NCBI GenBank assembly: GCA_023415235.1
Contig: JAEZLP010000030.1
Span: 1 to 64,000 of the forward strand
DNA from: Bacillota bacterium
Lineage (GTDB): Bacteria; Bacillota; Clostridia; Peptostreptococcales; Anaerovoracaceae
Direction of reading: 5' to 3'
DNA: 64,000 bases
Shown: positions 54,178 through 63,280 of the stretch, piece by piece
How the letters are laid out: every line of letters starts with the position of its first letter
Numbering within the stretch: the stretch's first letter is position 1
Translations under genes and position numbers: made by a program
The notes under the pieces: model-generated
What the model was told of the DNA's origin: nothing
What the model saw: only the letters and a program-made list of their open reading frames with translations
Database searches by the model: none

Positions 54178-55221
54178 ATGAGTATCAGTAAAGACGATAA
54201 GGATAAAGCCCTGGAAGCGGCTATGCTGCAAATACAAAAACAATTCGGCAAGGGCGCCATCATGAAGTTGGGCAGCGACGAAGCAAACAGGAGCATAGAA
54301 GCGATATCGACAGGGGCGGTTAGCCTTGATATCGCCACCGGCATAGGCGGAATTCCTCGTGGAAGAATTACAGAGATCTACGGACCGGAATCCTCCGGAA
54401 AAACCACTCTTACCCTGCATATCATTGCGGAAGCACAGAAAAAAGGCGGCAAGGCGGCCTTCATCGATGCGGAGCATGCTCTGGATCCCGAGTATGCAAG
54501 AAACCTTGGTGTGGACGTAAACGAGCTGCTGGTTTCCCAGCCCGACACAGGAGAGCAGGCGCTCGAGATCTGTGAAATGCTGGTTCGGAGTGGGGCCATT
54601 GACGTTGTGGTAGTTGACTCTGTTGCCGCTCTGGTCCCCAGAGCCGAAATACAGGGCGAGATGGGGGACAGTCATGTGGGACTGCAGGCACGTCTCATGT
54701 CCCAGGCGCTTAGAAAGCTGGCCGGCGCGATCAATAAATCAAATACAGCCGCCATCTTTATCAACCAGCTGCGTGAAAAGGTCGGTGTTATGTTCGGAAA
54801 TCCGGAGGTAACCACCGGCGGAAGGGCGCTTAAGTTTTATGCTTCCATGCGGCTTGATGTAAGAAAGGTGGAAAGCATCAAGTCCGGCGACTCCGTTCTG
54901 GGCAACCGTACCCGTGTCAAGGTGGTTAAGAACAAAGTCGCTCCTCCGTTCAAACAGGCGGAATTTGATATTATGTATGGTCAGGGAATCTCCAGAGAGG
55001 GGGATGTTCTTGATTGTGCAGTGGAAGCCAAAATCGTCGAAAAAGCAGGCTCCTGGTACAGCTTCAACGGCGAAAGGATCGGACAGGGCAGGGAAAATGT
55101 TAAAACCTTCCTTGCAGACAACAAGGATATACTGGCTCAGATTGAAGAGCGCCTGACGGGCAGCATCGCCTCCTTGAAGCCACTGAATGTGGATGAAGAC
55201 GGTGTAATTATTGAGGATTAA
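54178..55221 (+). CDS. recA: Recombinase RecA
   Basis: 347 residues. GPESSGKTTLTLH is Walker A (from about 67), VVVVDSVAALVPRAE is Walker B, and the ALRKLAGAINKSNT and KVGVMFGNPEVTTGGRALKF segments cover the DNA-binding loop region. It forms the strand-exchange filament and triggers LexA self-cleavage. Promoter and SOS box lie upstream, and an intrinsic terminator lies downstream. Confidence 0.98.
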   Translation: MSISKDDKDKALEAAMLQIQKQFGKGAIMKLGSDEANRSIEAISTGAVSLDIATGIGGIPRGRITEIYGPESSGKTTLTLHIIAEAQKKGGKAAFIDAEHALDPEYARNLGVDVNELLVSQPDTGEQALEICEMLVRSGAIDVVVVDSVAALVPRAEIQGEMGDSHVGLQARLMSQALRKLAGAINKSNTAAIFINQLREKVGVMFGNPEVTTGGRALKFYASMRLDVRKVESIKSGDSVLGNRTRVKVVKNKVAPPFKQAEFDIMYGQGISREGDVLDCAVEAKIVEKAGSWYSFNGERIGQGRENVKTFLADNKDILAQIEERLTGSIASLKPLNVDEDGVIIED

Positions 55222-55291
55222 TAAGATTCATTGTTCATGGCTAAATAGATCATTTTCATATAGTACCAAATCCATCAAATCTGATTGATGA

Positions 55292-55320
55292 AAAGGATGC
55301 ATCCCAGCATCCTTTTTTTT
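55292..55320 (+). terminator. Terminator after recA
   Basis: AAAGGATGC (55292-55300) pairs with GCATCCTTT (55307-55315), then T residues. Confidence 0.9.
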
Positions 55321-55340
55321 CGTGGATAAGCAGAATAATA

Positions 55341-55369
55341 TTGCACTCGCAGTAATATTATGATAATAT
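55341..55369 (+). promoter_or_regulatory. Promoter of the nucleoside operon
   Basis: TTGCAC and TAATAT separated by 17 bp. It is immediately followed by the operator-like palindromes. Confidence 0.6.
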
Positions 55370-55377
55370 ACGCTTAG

Positions 55378-55400
55378 TTAAACGTTTAATTAAAACGTTT
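55378..55400. promoter_or_regulatory. Two LacI-family operator half-overlapping palindromes
   Basis: TTAAACGTTTAA (55378-55389) and AAACGTTT (55393-55400, extended by flanking bases) share the central CG of LacI/RbsR/CcpA-type sites. Their centres are 13 bp apart, at the predicted transcription start. Autoregulation by the next gene is likely. Confidence 0.7.
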
Positions 55401-55432
55401 AACTATTTGCCTGGCAAAAAGGAGTATGGGGT

Positions 55433-56437
55433 ATGAGTATTACAATCAAAGAAATTGCAAGGCTGGCAGAGGTTTCTACCGCCACGGTTTCGATGATATT
55501 AAATAAAAAGGATAAAAATATCAGTCCTTCCACGCGTAAGAGGGTGCTATCCATTGCGAAGGAGCATCATTATGTCCCCAACAATGCCGCAAGAAGCCTG
55601 GTCACGCGAAAAACGAATACCATCGGATTGATTATGCCGGATATTACAAATCCTTTTTTTCCCGAAATTGCGCGGGGAGCGGCAGATAAGGCCAGCGAGG
55701 CCCGTTACAGCATCATTTACTGCAACTCGGATGACAGCTTGAAGCAGGAAAAAAAGTATATTGAAATCCTGACGGAAAAGATGGTGGATGGTATCATTTT
55801 TGCTCATGCTGCAGACACGGAAGAATCATTCAGTGAGCTCAGCAAGTCAAAAACTCCGATCATACTGATTGACAGAGACTATCGTAACGAAAACGTCAAA
55901 GGCCGTGTTATCGTGGACAATGAAAGAGGATCTTATACCGGTGTAAACTATCTGATTCAAAAGGGATATCAAAATATATTATACATTGCCGGAGCGATTA
56001 TTACGCAGACAGCTAAAGACAGACTGGCGGGCTACAAAAGGGCGCTCAGAGAGAACGGAATCCGATATGACGATGTTCTTGTAAAATCAGGATGTTACAA
56101 AAGCGAATGGGGATACCAGGCCATGGAACAGTTTCTAGAGGAAAAGGTATCCTTTGACGCAGTATTCTGCGGCAACGATCTGATTGCCTTTGGCGCCATG
56201 AAGAAATTAAAGGAAGCCGGTGTAAGAGTGCCGGAAGATGTTGGCGTTATGGGGTTTGATGATATTTACGTTTCTTCCATGATGGAACCTGCTTTAACCA
56301 CTGTCAAGCAGCCGAATTACGAGATGGGCTATCAGGCAGTGGAGCTTCTGTTGGATGTGCTTGCAGGCAACAATGCCGAAACGGAAAGAAAAATAGTATT
56401 GAATACGGAACTGATCGTTAGAAATTCCACGCGATAG
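55433..56437 (+). CDS. LacI family transcriptional regulator (RbsR-like)
   Basis: 334 residues. The N-terminal helix-turn-helix (ITIKEIARLAEVSTATVSMI) and hinge (NNAARSLVTRKTNTIGLIMP) precede a periplasmic-binding-protein-like sensor domain. It heads an operon of ribokinase, nucleoside hydrolase and nucleoside transporter, so the effector is probably ribose or a nucleoside-derived sugar. Operator-like palindromes lie at its own promoter. Confidence 0.9.
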   Translation: MSITIKEIARLAEVSTATVSMILNKKDKNISPSTRKRVLSIAKEHHYVPNNAARSLVTRKTNTIGLIMPDITNPFFPEIARGAADKASEARYSIIYCNSDDSLKQEKKYIEILTEKMVDGIIFAHAADTEESFSELSKSKTPIILIDRDYRNENVKGRVIVDNERGSYTGVNYLIQKGYQNILYIAGAIITQTAKDRLAGYKRALRENGIRYDDVLVKSGCYKSEWGYQAMEQFLEEKVSFDAVFCGNDLIAFGAMKKLKEAGVRVPEDVGVMGFDDIYVSSMMEPALTTVKQPNYEMGYQAVELLLDVLAGNNAETERKIVLNTELIVRNSTR

Positions 56438-56453
56438 AGCGAAGGAGGTACGC

Positions 56454-57359
56454 ATGATTGCAGTGGTTGGAAGCTTAAATATGGATTTGGTCATTCATAC
56501 GGAAGCGATACCAAGACCGGGGGAAACCGTACTTGGTAACAGTTTTCATAAAATTCCCGGCGGCAAAGGCGGCAATCAGGCTGCCGCAGCTGCAAGACTG
56601 GGTTCCGGAGTGACGATGATCGGCGCTGTCGGCGAGGATGAGCTTGGCGAGGCTTTGATTCATTCTTTAAAAGCTGATGGAGTAAAAACAGATTATATCA
56701 GAAAAAAGAAAGGGATCTCCACCGGAATCGCAGCGATTATTGTTGAGAAATCCGGAAACAACGCCATTGCAGTAGTATCAGGCGCAAATTACGCCCTTTC
56801 GGTAGAGGACGTGGAGAAATATCACTTCATTATCGATCAAGCCAATGTACTTCTGGTACAGTTGGAAACGCCACTGCTCACAGTGAAAAGAGCCCTTAGG
56901 TTGGCGAAGCAGACAGGATGTCTGACTATTTTGAATCCGGCACCGGCAGTTCCTCTCCATCACGATATACTGGAGAATATCGATATTCTTACACCAAACG
57001 AGATAGAATTGGAATTGCTGAGTGGCTGTCCTACGGGTACCATGGATGAAATCCACGCAGCAGGACGCCGACTTCTCGACATGGGGGTACGGCAGCTGAT
57101 CGTAACCATCGGTGATCGCGGCTGCGTAAAAATAGATAAAAATGGAATGGTGCACTACCCAGCAAAAAAGGTAACCACCGTAGATACCACGGCGGCTGGA
57201 GACTGTTTCAACGGTGCTTTGGCTGTAGCCTTGGCGGAAGGAAAGTCGGTGGATGACGCAATCCGGTTTGCTGTATCGGCCAGCGCTCTGTCCGTTACGA
57301 AATTCGGCGCGCAGACCTCCTTGCCTACACGAAAAGAAGTAGACAACTTTAACATTTAA
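56454..57359 (+). CDS. rbsK: Ribokinase
   Basis: 301-residue PfkB-family sugar kinase. MIAVVGSLNMDLVIHTEAIP and GGKGGNQAAAAARLG form the sugar site. VDTTAAGDCFNGALAVAL has the catalytic Asp and anion hole. It phosphorylates ribose released by the hydrolase encoded next door. It begins 17 nt after the regulator gene. Confidence 0.92.
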   Translation: MIAVVGSLNMDLVIHTEAIPRPGETVLGNSFHKIPGGKGGNQAAAAARLGSGVTMIGAVGEDELGEALIHSLKADGVKTDYIRKKKGISTGIAAIIVEKSGNNAIAVVSGANYALSVEDVEKYHFIIDQANVLLVQLETPLLTVKRALRLAKQTGCLTILNPAPAVPLHHDILENIDILTPNEIELELLSGCPTGTMDEIHAAGRRLLDMGVRQLIVTIGDRGCVKIDKNGMVHYPAKKVTTVDTTAAGDCFNGALAVALAEGKSVDDAIRFAVSASALSVTKFGAQTSLPTRKEVDNFNI

Positions 57360-57390
57360 AATACTTATAGAGAGATTAGCGGAGGGGAAA

Positions 57391-58323
57391 ATGAAAAAAG
57401 TAATTATTGATTGTGATCCAGGGCATGATGATGCCATCGCTTTGTTGCTGGCGGCAAAATCTGAGGAAATCAAACTGGTTGGTGTAACTACCGTAGCTGG
57501 CAACAGTGAACTCCACAACACGACCCGAAATGCCCGTAAGATACTGGATTACGCCGGATACAGGGAGATTCCCGTTTATTCCGGCTGTAACAGACCGATG
57601 ATGCGTGATCTGTTCCGTCTGACCGGCGCCATCATTCACGGCGAGGATGGTCTCGGCGGACCCGATATTCCTGCGCCTGTTACTCCAATCCAGGAAGAGC
57701 ACGCGGTTGATTATCTGATTCGTACCTTGAAAGATTCAGACGACAGAATAATTCTCATCGTGACCGGACCGATGACCAACATTGCGGTTGCGCTTCAGAA
57801 GGCACCGGAAATCAAAGATAAGATTGACAGGATCATCATGATGGGAGGAGCCGTCATCGAGCCGGGAAATATCACATCAGCCGCCGAATTCAATATCTTT
57901 GTCGATCCGGAGGCCGCCAAGATCGTGATCAACAGCGGATGCGAGCTTTATCTTGTAACCTTGGACGTCACCATGAAAGCAGTGTTTAATGAAGACGATA
58001 TCGAGACCCTTCGGAGTCAAGGGGACAAAATTTCGACCATCGTGGCATCGCTGCTGGATTTCTTCGCAGAGACCCATGTGAAACATTTTGGATTTAAAGC
58101 CTGCCCGATCCACGACGCGCTGTGCGTTGGCATTTTGATCGATGACAGTCTCGTCGAATTTAAAAAGACCCATGTGGATATTTCTCTTCATGATCCGCTC
58201 ACCCTTGGCGAAACGGTGGCAGATCTTTGGGAGATCACCGGCAACAAACCAAATTGCCATATCTCCATGAAGGTTGACCGGGAGAAATTTGTCAAAATGA
58301 TTTGTGATCATATGAAGAAGTAA
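57391..58323 (+). CDS. Ribonucleoside hydrolase (IUNH family)
   Basis: 310 residues. The N-terminal DCDPGHDDAIALLLA is the calcium-binding aspartate cluster of inosine/uridine-preferring nucleoside hydrolases. GPMTNIAVAL and MMGGAV are other conserved segments. It splits nucleosides to base and ribose. Resembles the Rih group, but purine versus pyrimidine preference cannot be read with confidence. Confidence 0.92.
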   Translation: MKKVIIDCDPGHDDAIALLLAAKSEEIKLVGVTTVAGNSELHNTTRNARKILDYAGYREIPVYSGCNRPMMRDLFRLTGAIIHGEDGLGGPDIPAPVTPIQEEHAVDYLIRTLKDSDDRIILIVTGPMTNIAVALQKAPEIKDKIDRIIMMGGAVIEPGNITSAAEFNIFVDPEAAKIVINSGCELYLVTLDVTMKAVFNEDDIETLRSQGDKISTIVASLLDFFAETHVKHFGFKACPIHDALCVGILIDDSLVEFKKTHVDISLHDPLTLGETVADLWEITGNKPNCHISMKVDREKFVKMICDHMKK

Positions 58324-58410
58324 GAGTTATCTTTGTCATATTTGCACCTTTTCAGCAATCAGGCAATTAGGTGCTATATATAAAAAAAAAGAATCAAAAG
58401 GAGAGAGGAA

Positions 58411-59514
58411 ATGAAAAAGAAACTAGCATTAGTACTGAGTCTGCTGTTATTGTTCACCACAATACTCGCAGGCTGCGGTGGCGCACAGGAACCGGCAGAA
58501 GACACCGGAGACAGTGGTGAAGCATTGAAAGTTGTATGTCTGCTGAATGGTAATCTGGGAGACAAGTCCTTCTTTGATTCCGCGAATCAGGGCATGGCAA
58601 TGATCAAAGACCAGCTCGGCGCCGAGACAAAGGTGGTTGAAATGGGATTTGATAATACAGCATGGGAATCCACACTGTATGAATTCGCTGACTCTGATTA
58701 TGACGTAATTATCGTCGGTACATATCAGATGCAGGAACTTCTGGCAAAGGTTGCTCCGGAATATCCAGACAAAAGGTTCATCATCTTCGATTCAGAGGTG
58801 GCAGCTGACAACGTTTATTCCATCACCTTCAAGCAGAATGAAGCTTCCTATCTTGCAGGCGCTCTCGCCGCCATGATGGCTGCTGATTCGGATCTGACAA
58901 ACGGACAGAAAAAAATCGGAGCTGTTCTGGCCATGGATATTCCCGTCTTAAACGACTTCCTGGTTGGTTATATCCAGGGAGCCAGCGATGTTGTTCCGGG
59001 AACAACGGTAGCCGTATCGCAGATCGGTGATTTTGCAGACACAGCAAGAGCCAAGGAATTGGCCACTGCCCAATATAACTCAGGCGTAGGCGTTTGTATG
59101 CATGTTGCTGCTCAGGCAGGACTGGGCGTAATCGATGCTGCAAAAACCATGAAAACATGGGCGATCGGCGTTGACGCAGACCAGGCAATGGCACTGGCTT
59201 CCGATGATCCGGACGCAAGCGCTCAAATCGTAACCTCCGTTCTGAAAAATATCGATCAGGTATTGCTCAGAGCGATCACGAAACATATTGACGGTACTCT
59301 TCCTTACGGATCCACCGAGTCTCTCGGTATTACCGACAAGGCCGTTGGACTTGCAGATAACGAAGTTTATCGCGGAATCGCAACGGAAGATATGGTTGCC
59401 AAGGTAGCTGAGCTGCAGGCTAAAATCGAGAGTGGAGAGATCCAAGTGAAATCCGCTTTTGACATGTCTACAGAAGAAATTGCTGCTTATAAAGCGTCTG
59501 TGGAACCGAAATAG
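58411..59514 (+). CDS. BMP family nucleoside-binding lipoprotein
   Basis: 367 residues. The lipoprotein signal peptide ends LAGC, with lipid Cys at about 22. The rest is a periplasmic-binding fold of the basic membrane protein / PnrA family: LNGNLGDKSFFDSANQGM, FDSEVAADNVYSITFKQNEASYLAGALAA, and VGVCMHVAAQAGLGVIDAA. In this family such proteins bind purine nucleosides. It is followed by an ABC ATPase and two permeases and serves as their substrate receptor. Confidence 0.93.
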   Translation: MKKKLALVLSLLLLFTTILAGCGGAQEPAEDTGDSGEALKVVCLLNGNLGDKSFFDSANQGMAMIKDQLGAETKVVEMGFDNTAWESTLYEFADSDYDVIIVGTYQMQELLAKVAPEYPDKRFIIFDSEVAADNVYSITFKQNEASYLAGALAAMMAADSDLTNGQKKIGAVLAMDIPVLNDFLVGYIQGASDVVPGTTVAVSQIGDFADTARAKELATAQYNSGVGVCMHVAAQAGLGVIDAAKTMKTWAIGVDADQAMALASDDPDASAQIVTSVLKNIDQVLLRAITKHIDGTLPYGSTESLGITDKAVGLADNEVYRGIATEDMVAKVAELQAKIESGEIQVKSAFDMSTEEIAAYKASVEPK

Positions 59515-59560
59515 AGCATGAATTCAGGTTCATGAATATCTGAATACCATTGATTTCAAG

Positions 59561-59626
59561 CACCCTTAATCCGCCGCACTTGGGTCGCTCGTATTGAAAT
59601 ATAGCCGTAGTGCGGCGGCAAGGGTG
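59561..59626 (+). promoter_or_regulatory. Long hairpin that buries the ribosome binding site of the ATPase gene
   Basis: CACCCTT (59561-59567) pairs with AAGGGTG (59620-59626). CCGCCGCACT (59571-59580) pairs with AGTGCGGCGG (59609-59618). The result is 17 base pairs with one small internal loop and a 28-nt apical loop. AGGGTG is the only good ribosome binding site for ATG 59633, 6 nt away. No T run follows, so it is not a normal terminator. It may reduce ATPase translation relative to the lipoprotein or stabilise the upstream mRNA. Confidence 0.75.
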
Positions 59627-59632
59627 TATTTT

Positions 59633-61192
59633 ATGTCTGAAATATTACAGATGAAAGAAATCTCAAAAATATACGGAAATGGAATTTACGCCAACAGGCA
59701 CGTCAACTTCTCAATCAGAGAAGGCGAAATCCATGCCTTAGTCGGCGAAAACGGCGCAGGGAAGAGCACCTTGATGAAAATTCTGTTCGGGTTGGAAAAA
59801 CCCTCGAGCGGAGAAATCATACTGCGGGATAGAAAGCTGGAATTCCATTCTCCTCAGGATGCTATGGAAGTCGGAATCGGCATGGTTCATCAGCACTTCA
59901 TGCTCGTGGAATCCCTGACTGTAACCGAGAATGTCATTCTGGGCTGTGAGCCGATAAAAGGCGGATTTATCGATTACAAAACAGCCAAAGAAAAGGTCAG
60001 GGAATTTGCGGACACCTTCGATATGAAGATTGACCCGGAGGCGGTGATCAGTGATCTTTCTGTGGGCATCAAGCAAAAGGTGGAGATCATTAAGGCTCTG
60101 TTCCGTGGAGCCAAGATCCTCATTCTTGACGAACCTACTGCGGTATTGACTCCGCAGGAAACGGTTGAATTGTTTACTCAGCTGAAAAATTTAAAAGAAA
60201 AGGGCTATACGGTCATATTTATCTCCCATAAGCTGCGTGAGGTGAAGGAAATCTCCGACCGCATCAGTATCATGAGGAGGGGAGAGCTGGTCGAGACCGT
60301 GGACACTGAATCGGTGACGGAAAAGGATATTTCCGTTCTAATGGTCGGCTCCGGATATATCGGAGACTTGTCCAAATCAAAAGCGAAGCCCGGAGAAAAT
60401 CTCTTATGCGTCCAGAACTTGAAATACGTCGATTCGGAAAAGCAAACGAGAGCAAACGGAGTTTCCTTCTCCGTGCGCGCCGGCGAAATCGTCGGAATTG
60501 CCGGAGTGGAAGGAAACGGACAAAATGAATTGATTGAGATGATTACAGGCTTGTCGGTTCCCACAGAAGGGCAAATCGAGATGATGGGAAAGAGTATTGC
60601 CGGAAGAGGGATCGGTGAGCTTCGAAACCTTGGCATGGCTTATATCCCAAGCGACAGAATGGCGCTTGGGGTGGCATCGACCATGAGCATTGAAGAGAAT
60701 CTTATTACCACGAAAATCAAGAAAAAACTTCTTTACAATAAATTCAAACTGATGGATTTGACAAAGATCAACAGGCTTTCTGCAAAGCTGGTGGAAGAGT
60801 ACCGGATCAAATGCAGTTCCGCCCAGACTCTTGTGGAAATGCTGTCCGGCGGGAACATTCAAAAGGTTGTTGTCGCCAGAGAATTCACTCAGGAAAATAC
60901 ACGCCTGATCATTGCGGAACAACCGACCCGCGGAATCGATGTGGGAGCGGCAAAATTTATTCATGAAAGGCTCATTGCTCTTCGTGACGAAGGGTATGCG
61001 ATTCTATTGGTTTCCGCTGATCTCGAGGAGCTTTACAAGCTTTCCGACAGTATTCTTGTTATTTACAACGGCAAGATCTCTGCCTACATCGAAAACCCGG
61101 AAACCGTATCTGAGACGGACCTGGGTCATTTCATGCTGGGTGTAAACAAGCATTCGGAAGTGGAAATAAGGAGGGCCTGCCATGAAGAATAG
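59633..61192 (+). CDS. Nucleoside ABC transporter, double ATP-binding subunit
   Basis: 519 residues with two fused nucleotide-binding domains, as in RbsA and nucleoside transporter ATPases. Domain 1 has GENGAGKSTLMKIL and LDEPTAVLTPQE. Domain 2 has GVEGNGQNELIEMI, LSGGNIQKVVVAREF and IIAEQPTRGIDVGA. It powers uptake with the BMP lipoprotein and two permeases. Start ATG 59633 was chosen over an upstream in-frame start for its AGGGTG site, which is inside a hairpin. It overlaps the next gene by 11 nt. Confidence 0.93.
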   Translation: MSEILQMKEISKIYGNGIYANRHVNFSIREGEIHALVGENGAGKSTLMKILFGLEKPSSGEIILRDRKLEFHSPQDAMEVGIGMVHQHFMLVESLTVTENVILGCEPIKGGFIDYKTAKEKVREFADTFDMKIDPEAVISDLSVGIKQKVEIIKALFRGAKILILDEPTAVLTPQETVELFTQLKNLKEKGYTVIFISHKLREVKEISDRISIMRRGELVETVDTESVTEKDISVLMVGSGYIGDLSKSKAKPGENLLCVQNLKYVDSEKQTRANGVSFSVRAGEIVGIAGVEGNGQNELIEMITGLSVPTEGQIEMMGKSIAGRGIGELRNLGMAYIPSDRMALGVASTMSIEENLITTKIKKKLLYNKFKLMDLTKINRLSAKLVEEYRIKCSSAQTLVEMLSGGNIQKVVVAREFTQENTRLIIAEQPTRGIDVGAAKFIHERLIALRDEGYAILLVSADLEELYKLSDSILVIYNGKISAYIENPETVSETDLGHFMLGVNKHSEVEIRRACHEE

Positions 61193-62234
61193 AAATCTGT
61201 TATTTAACTCCGCTACAACGGCAATCGCCATTGTAATTTCATTAGCAATTGCTTTCATGATCATTCTTTTTGTCAGCGATTCACCGGCGGAAGCCGCCAA
61301 GGCACTGCTGCTCGGGCCATTCAGCTCCTTCCGGAACTTCGGTTCGATCATAACCCTGGCGTCAACGATTACCTTTACCGGACTGGCCGTATGCATCATG
61401 TTCCAGGCATCCATGTTCAATATGTGCGCGGAAGGCTCTTTCTTTATCGGAGCGCTCATCGCCGCCGCTGCTGCCACAGCTTTTAATATGCCGCCTTTTA
61501 TCGCCCTTATGGTGCCGATGCTGTGCGGAGCTGCCGCAGGAGGGTTACTCTGTTTTGTCCCTGCAATCATGAAAGCGAAGGTAAACGCCAACGAGATGGT
61601 TTCCTCGCTGATGCTGAATTACGTAGCTTTGTTCGTGGGTTTATATCTCATGAATAAATATTTCAGGGATAATGCTTACGGAGCACTTGCTTCCTACAAG
61701 CTGCCGGAAGCTTCGGTTCTTGATAAAATCGTACCCGGAACAGCAATCCACTCCGGAGTGATTCTGGCAATCATCCTGATTGTCCTGTGTTATTTGTTTC
61801 TCTATAAAACAAAATCCGGATACGAAATCCGGGTCATGGGGCAGAATGCAAAATTTGCCAGGTATACGGGACTTAGCGTTGGCGGCGCGATCATCCTGTC
61901 TCAAACACTGGGCGGCGCCATCGCAGGACTCGGAGGCGCGGTGGAGGTCATGGGAATGTATGCACGTTTTCAATGGACGACTTTGCCCGGATATGGCTGG
62001 GACGGTGTGATTATCGCAATCCTGGCCAGAAACAAGCCTCAGTTTGTTCCTCTGGCCGCTTTATTCCTTGCATATCTGAGAGTCGGAGCCAATGTCATGG
62101 CCCGGGTCAGCGATGTTCCCAGTGAAATTATCACAGTTATTCAGGCTATCATGATCATGCTGGTAACGGCAACTGCTTTGCTCGGCCGCTTGAAGCAAAA
62201 AGCTGTGGAAAAGGAGGTGCTGGCGAATGGCTAA
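61182..62234 (+). CDS. Nucleoside ABC transporter permease 1
   Basis: 350 residues, about ten hydrophobic segments, of the branched-chain/ribose permease family used by BMP-type nucleoside systems. TSSLM-like NEMVSSLMLNYVALFVG and GYEIRVMGQNAKFARYTG are conserved. It overlaps the ATPase gene and the next permease, so the three are tightly coupled. Confidence 0.92.
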   Translation: MKNRNLLFNSATTAIAIVISLAIAFMIILFVSDSPAEAAKALLLGPFSSFRNFGSIITLASTITFTGLAVCIMFQASMFNMCAEGSFFIGALIAAAAATAFNMPPFIALMVPMLCGAAAGGLLCFVPAIMKAKVNANEMVSSLMLNYVALFVGLYLMNKYFRDNAYGALASYKLPEASVLDKIVPGTAIHSGVILAIILIVLCYLFLYKTKSGYEIRVMGQNAKFARYTGLSVGGAIILSQTLGGAIAGLGGAVEVMGMYARFQWTTLPGYGWDGVIIAILARNKPQFVPLAALFLAYLRVGANVMARVSDVPSEIITVIQAIMIMLVTATALLGRLKQKAVEKEVLANG

Positions 62235-63144
62235 CGTAATGGAAATGATTTTTTCCGCTGAATTTATCAGCTCTGTGATCCGTGTAACCACACCGATTTT
62301 GTTTGCCACCATGGCTGTATTGCTTTCTGATCGTGCCGGCGTGCTCAACATCAGCATAGAAGGTACCATGTTGTTCGCAGCTCTCATGGGCGTCGTAGGC
62401 AGCGCATATACGCAAAGCGCCTGGTTGGGGCTTCTTATCGCTATATTATCAGGTGTTTTCTATGCAGGGATTTTATCGTTTTTTCATTTAAAACTGAAGA
62501 CCAATATTATATTGACAGGGATTGCCTTGAATCTCATGGCCAGCGGTCTCACCGTGTCCATCCTGTATCTGCTTACCGGAGATAAAGGAGTTTCCACGGC
62601 ATTGCCGAGCAAGGTACTTCCCAGCGTTGCAATACCGATTGTCAAGGATATTCCTTACCTTGGTACCATTCTATCCGGACAAAATGTATTGACGTATTTC
62701 TCTTTGATCATACTGATAATTCTAGCCATCTTTCTGAAATATACGAGGACCGGCACCCATATCCGTGCCGTGGGCGAATTCCCCGCTGCGGTGGAGTCGG
62801 CAGGTATTTCCGTTGCAAAAACAAGGCTGATCGCTTTGCTGGCATCTGGCGGAATCGCTGGAATGGGAGGAGCGTTCATGTCGATGGCGTACCTGTCCAT
62901 GTTCACCAAGGACATGATTTCAGGCCGCGGCTTTATTGCTCTGGCAGCGGAAGCTATGGGAAGAGGCATGCCGTTTTTATCTTTGCTTTCTTCCTTGCTC
63001 TTCGGTTTTGCCGACGCGTTGTCAAGCAGCCTGCAGCTGTTTAACATCCCAAGCGAATTAACGCGACTGATGCCTTATCTGCTAACTATCCTCGCATTGG
63101 GCATCTATGCTTCAAGAGAGAATAAAAAGAAGAAAAAATTATAA
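62227..63144 (+). CDS. Nucleoside ABC transporter permease 2
   Basis: 305 residues, the second permease of the system. TPILFATMAVLLSDRAGVLNI and GTHIRAVGEFPAAVESAGI are family signatures. It overlaps permease 1 by 8 nt. The operon seems to end here, since the ribosomal protein promoter follows within 20 nt; no clear terminator lies between. Confidence 0.92.
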   Translation: MANVMEMIFSAEFISSVIRVTTPILFATMAVLLSDRAGVLNISIEGTMLFAALMGVVGSAYTQSAWLGLLIAILSGVFYAGILSFFHLKLKTNIILTGIALNLMASGLTVSILYLLTGDKGVSTALPSKVLPSVAIPIVKDIPYLGTILSGQNVLTYFSLIILIILAIFLKYTRTGTHIRAVGEFPAAVESAGISVAKTRLIALLASGGIAGMGGAFMSMAYLSMFTKDMISGRGFIALAAEAMGRGMPFLSLLSSLLFGFADALSSSLQLFNIPSELTRLMPYLLTILALGIYASRENKKKKKL

Positions 63145-63162
63145 AAAACCGATTGATATTGT

Positions 63163-63191
63163 TTGACTTTAAAGTGCTTGTATGATATTAT
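63163..63191 (+). promoter_or_regulatory. Promoter of rplU
   Basis: TTGACT and TATTAT with a 17-bp spacer. Confidence 0.75.
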
Positions 63192-63194
63192 AAA

Positions 63195-63268
63195 TGACTG
63201 TAAGCCGCTCAGAACGGGTTTTTTAAAAAGCCGAGTGCTACCCTTGATGGCGAGACTGGATAGAGGAG
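63195..63268 (+). promoter_or_regulatory. L21 ribosomal protein leader
   Basis: The untranslated leader includes GTAAGCCGCTCAGAACGGGT, a T run, AAAGCCGAGTGCTACCCTTG and ATGGCGAGACTGGAT before the ribosome binding site. It resembles the structured L21 leader of Firmicutes, thought to mediate feedback control. Recognised by eye; no covariance search was possible. Confidence 0.6.
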
Positions 63269-63280
63269 GTAAAAAAGAAT

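Noticed and set aside
54103..54675. A 190-codon minus-strand open frame across the recA start
   Set aside because: It overlaps the recA promoter, SOS box and coding region and has no independent support.
55222..55432. Possible purine riboswitch before the nucleoside operon
   Set aside because: The space is taken by the recA terminator, a promoter and two LacI-type palindromes; no purine aptamer core is visible.
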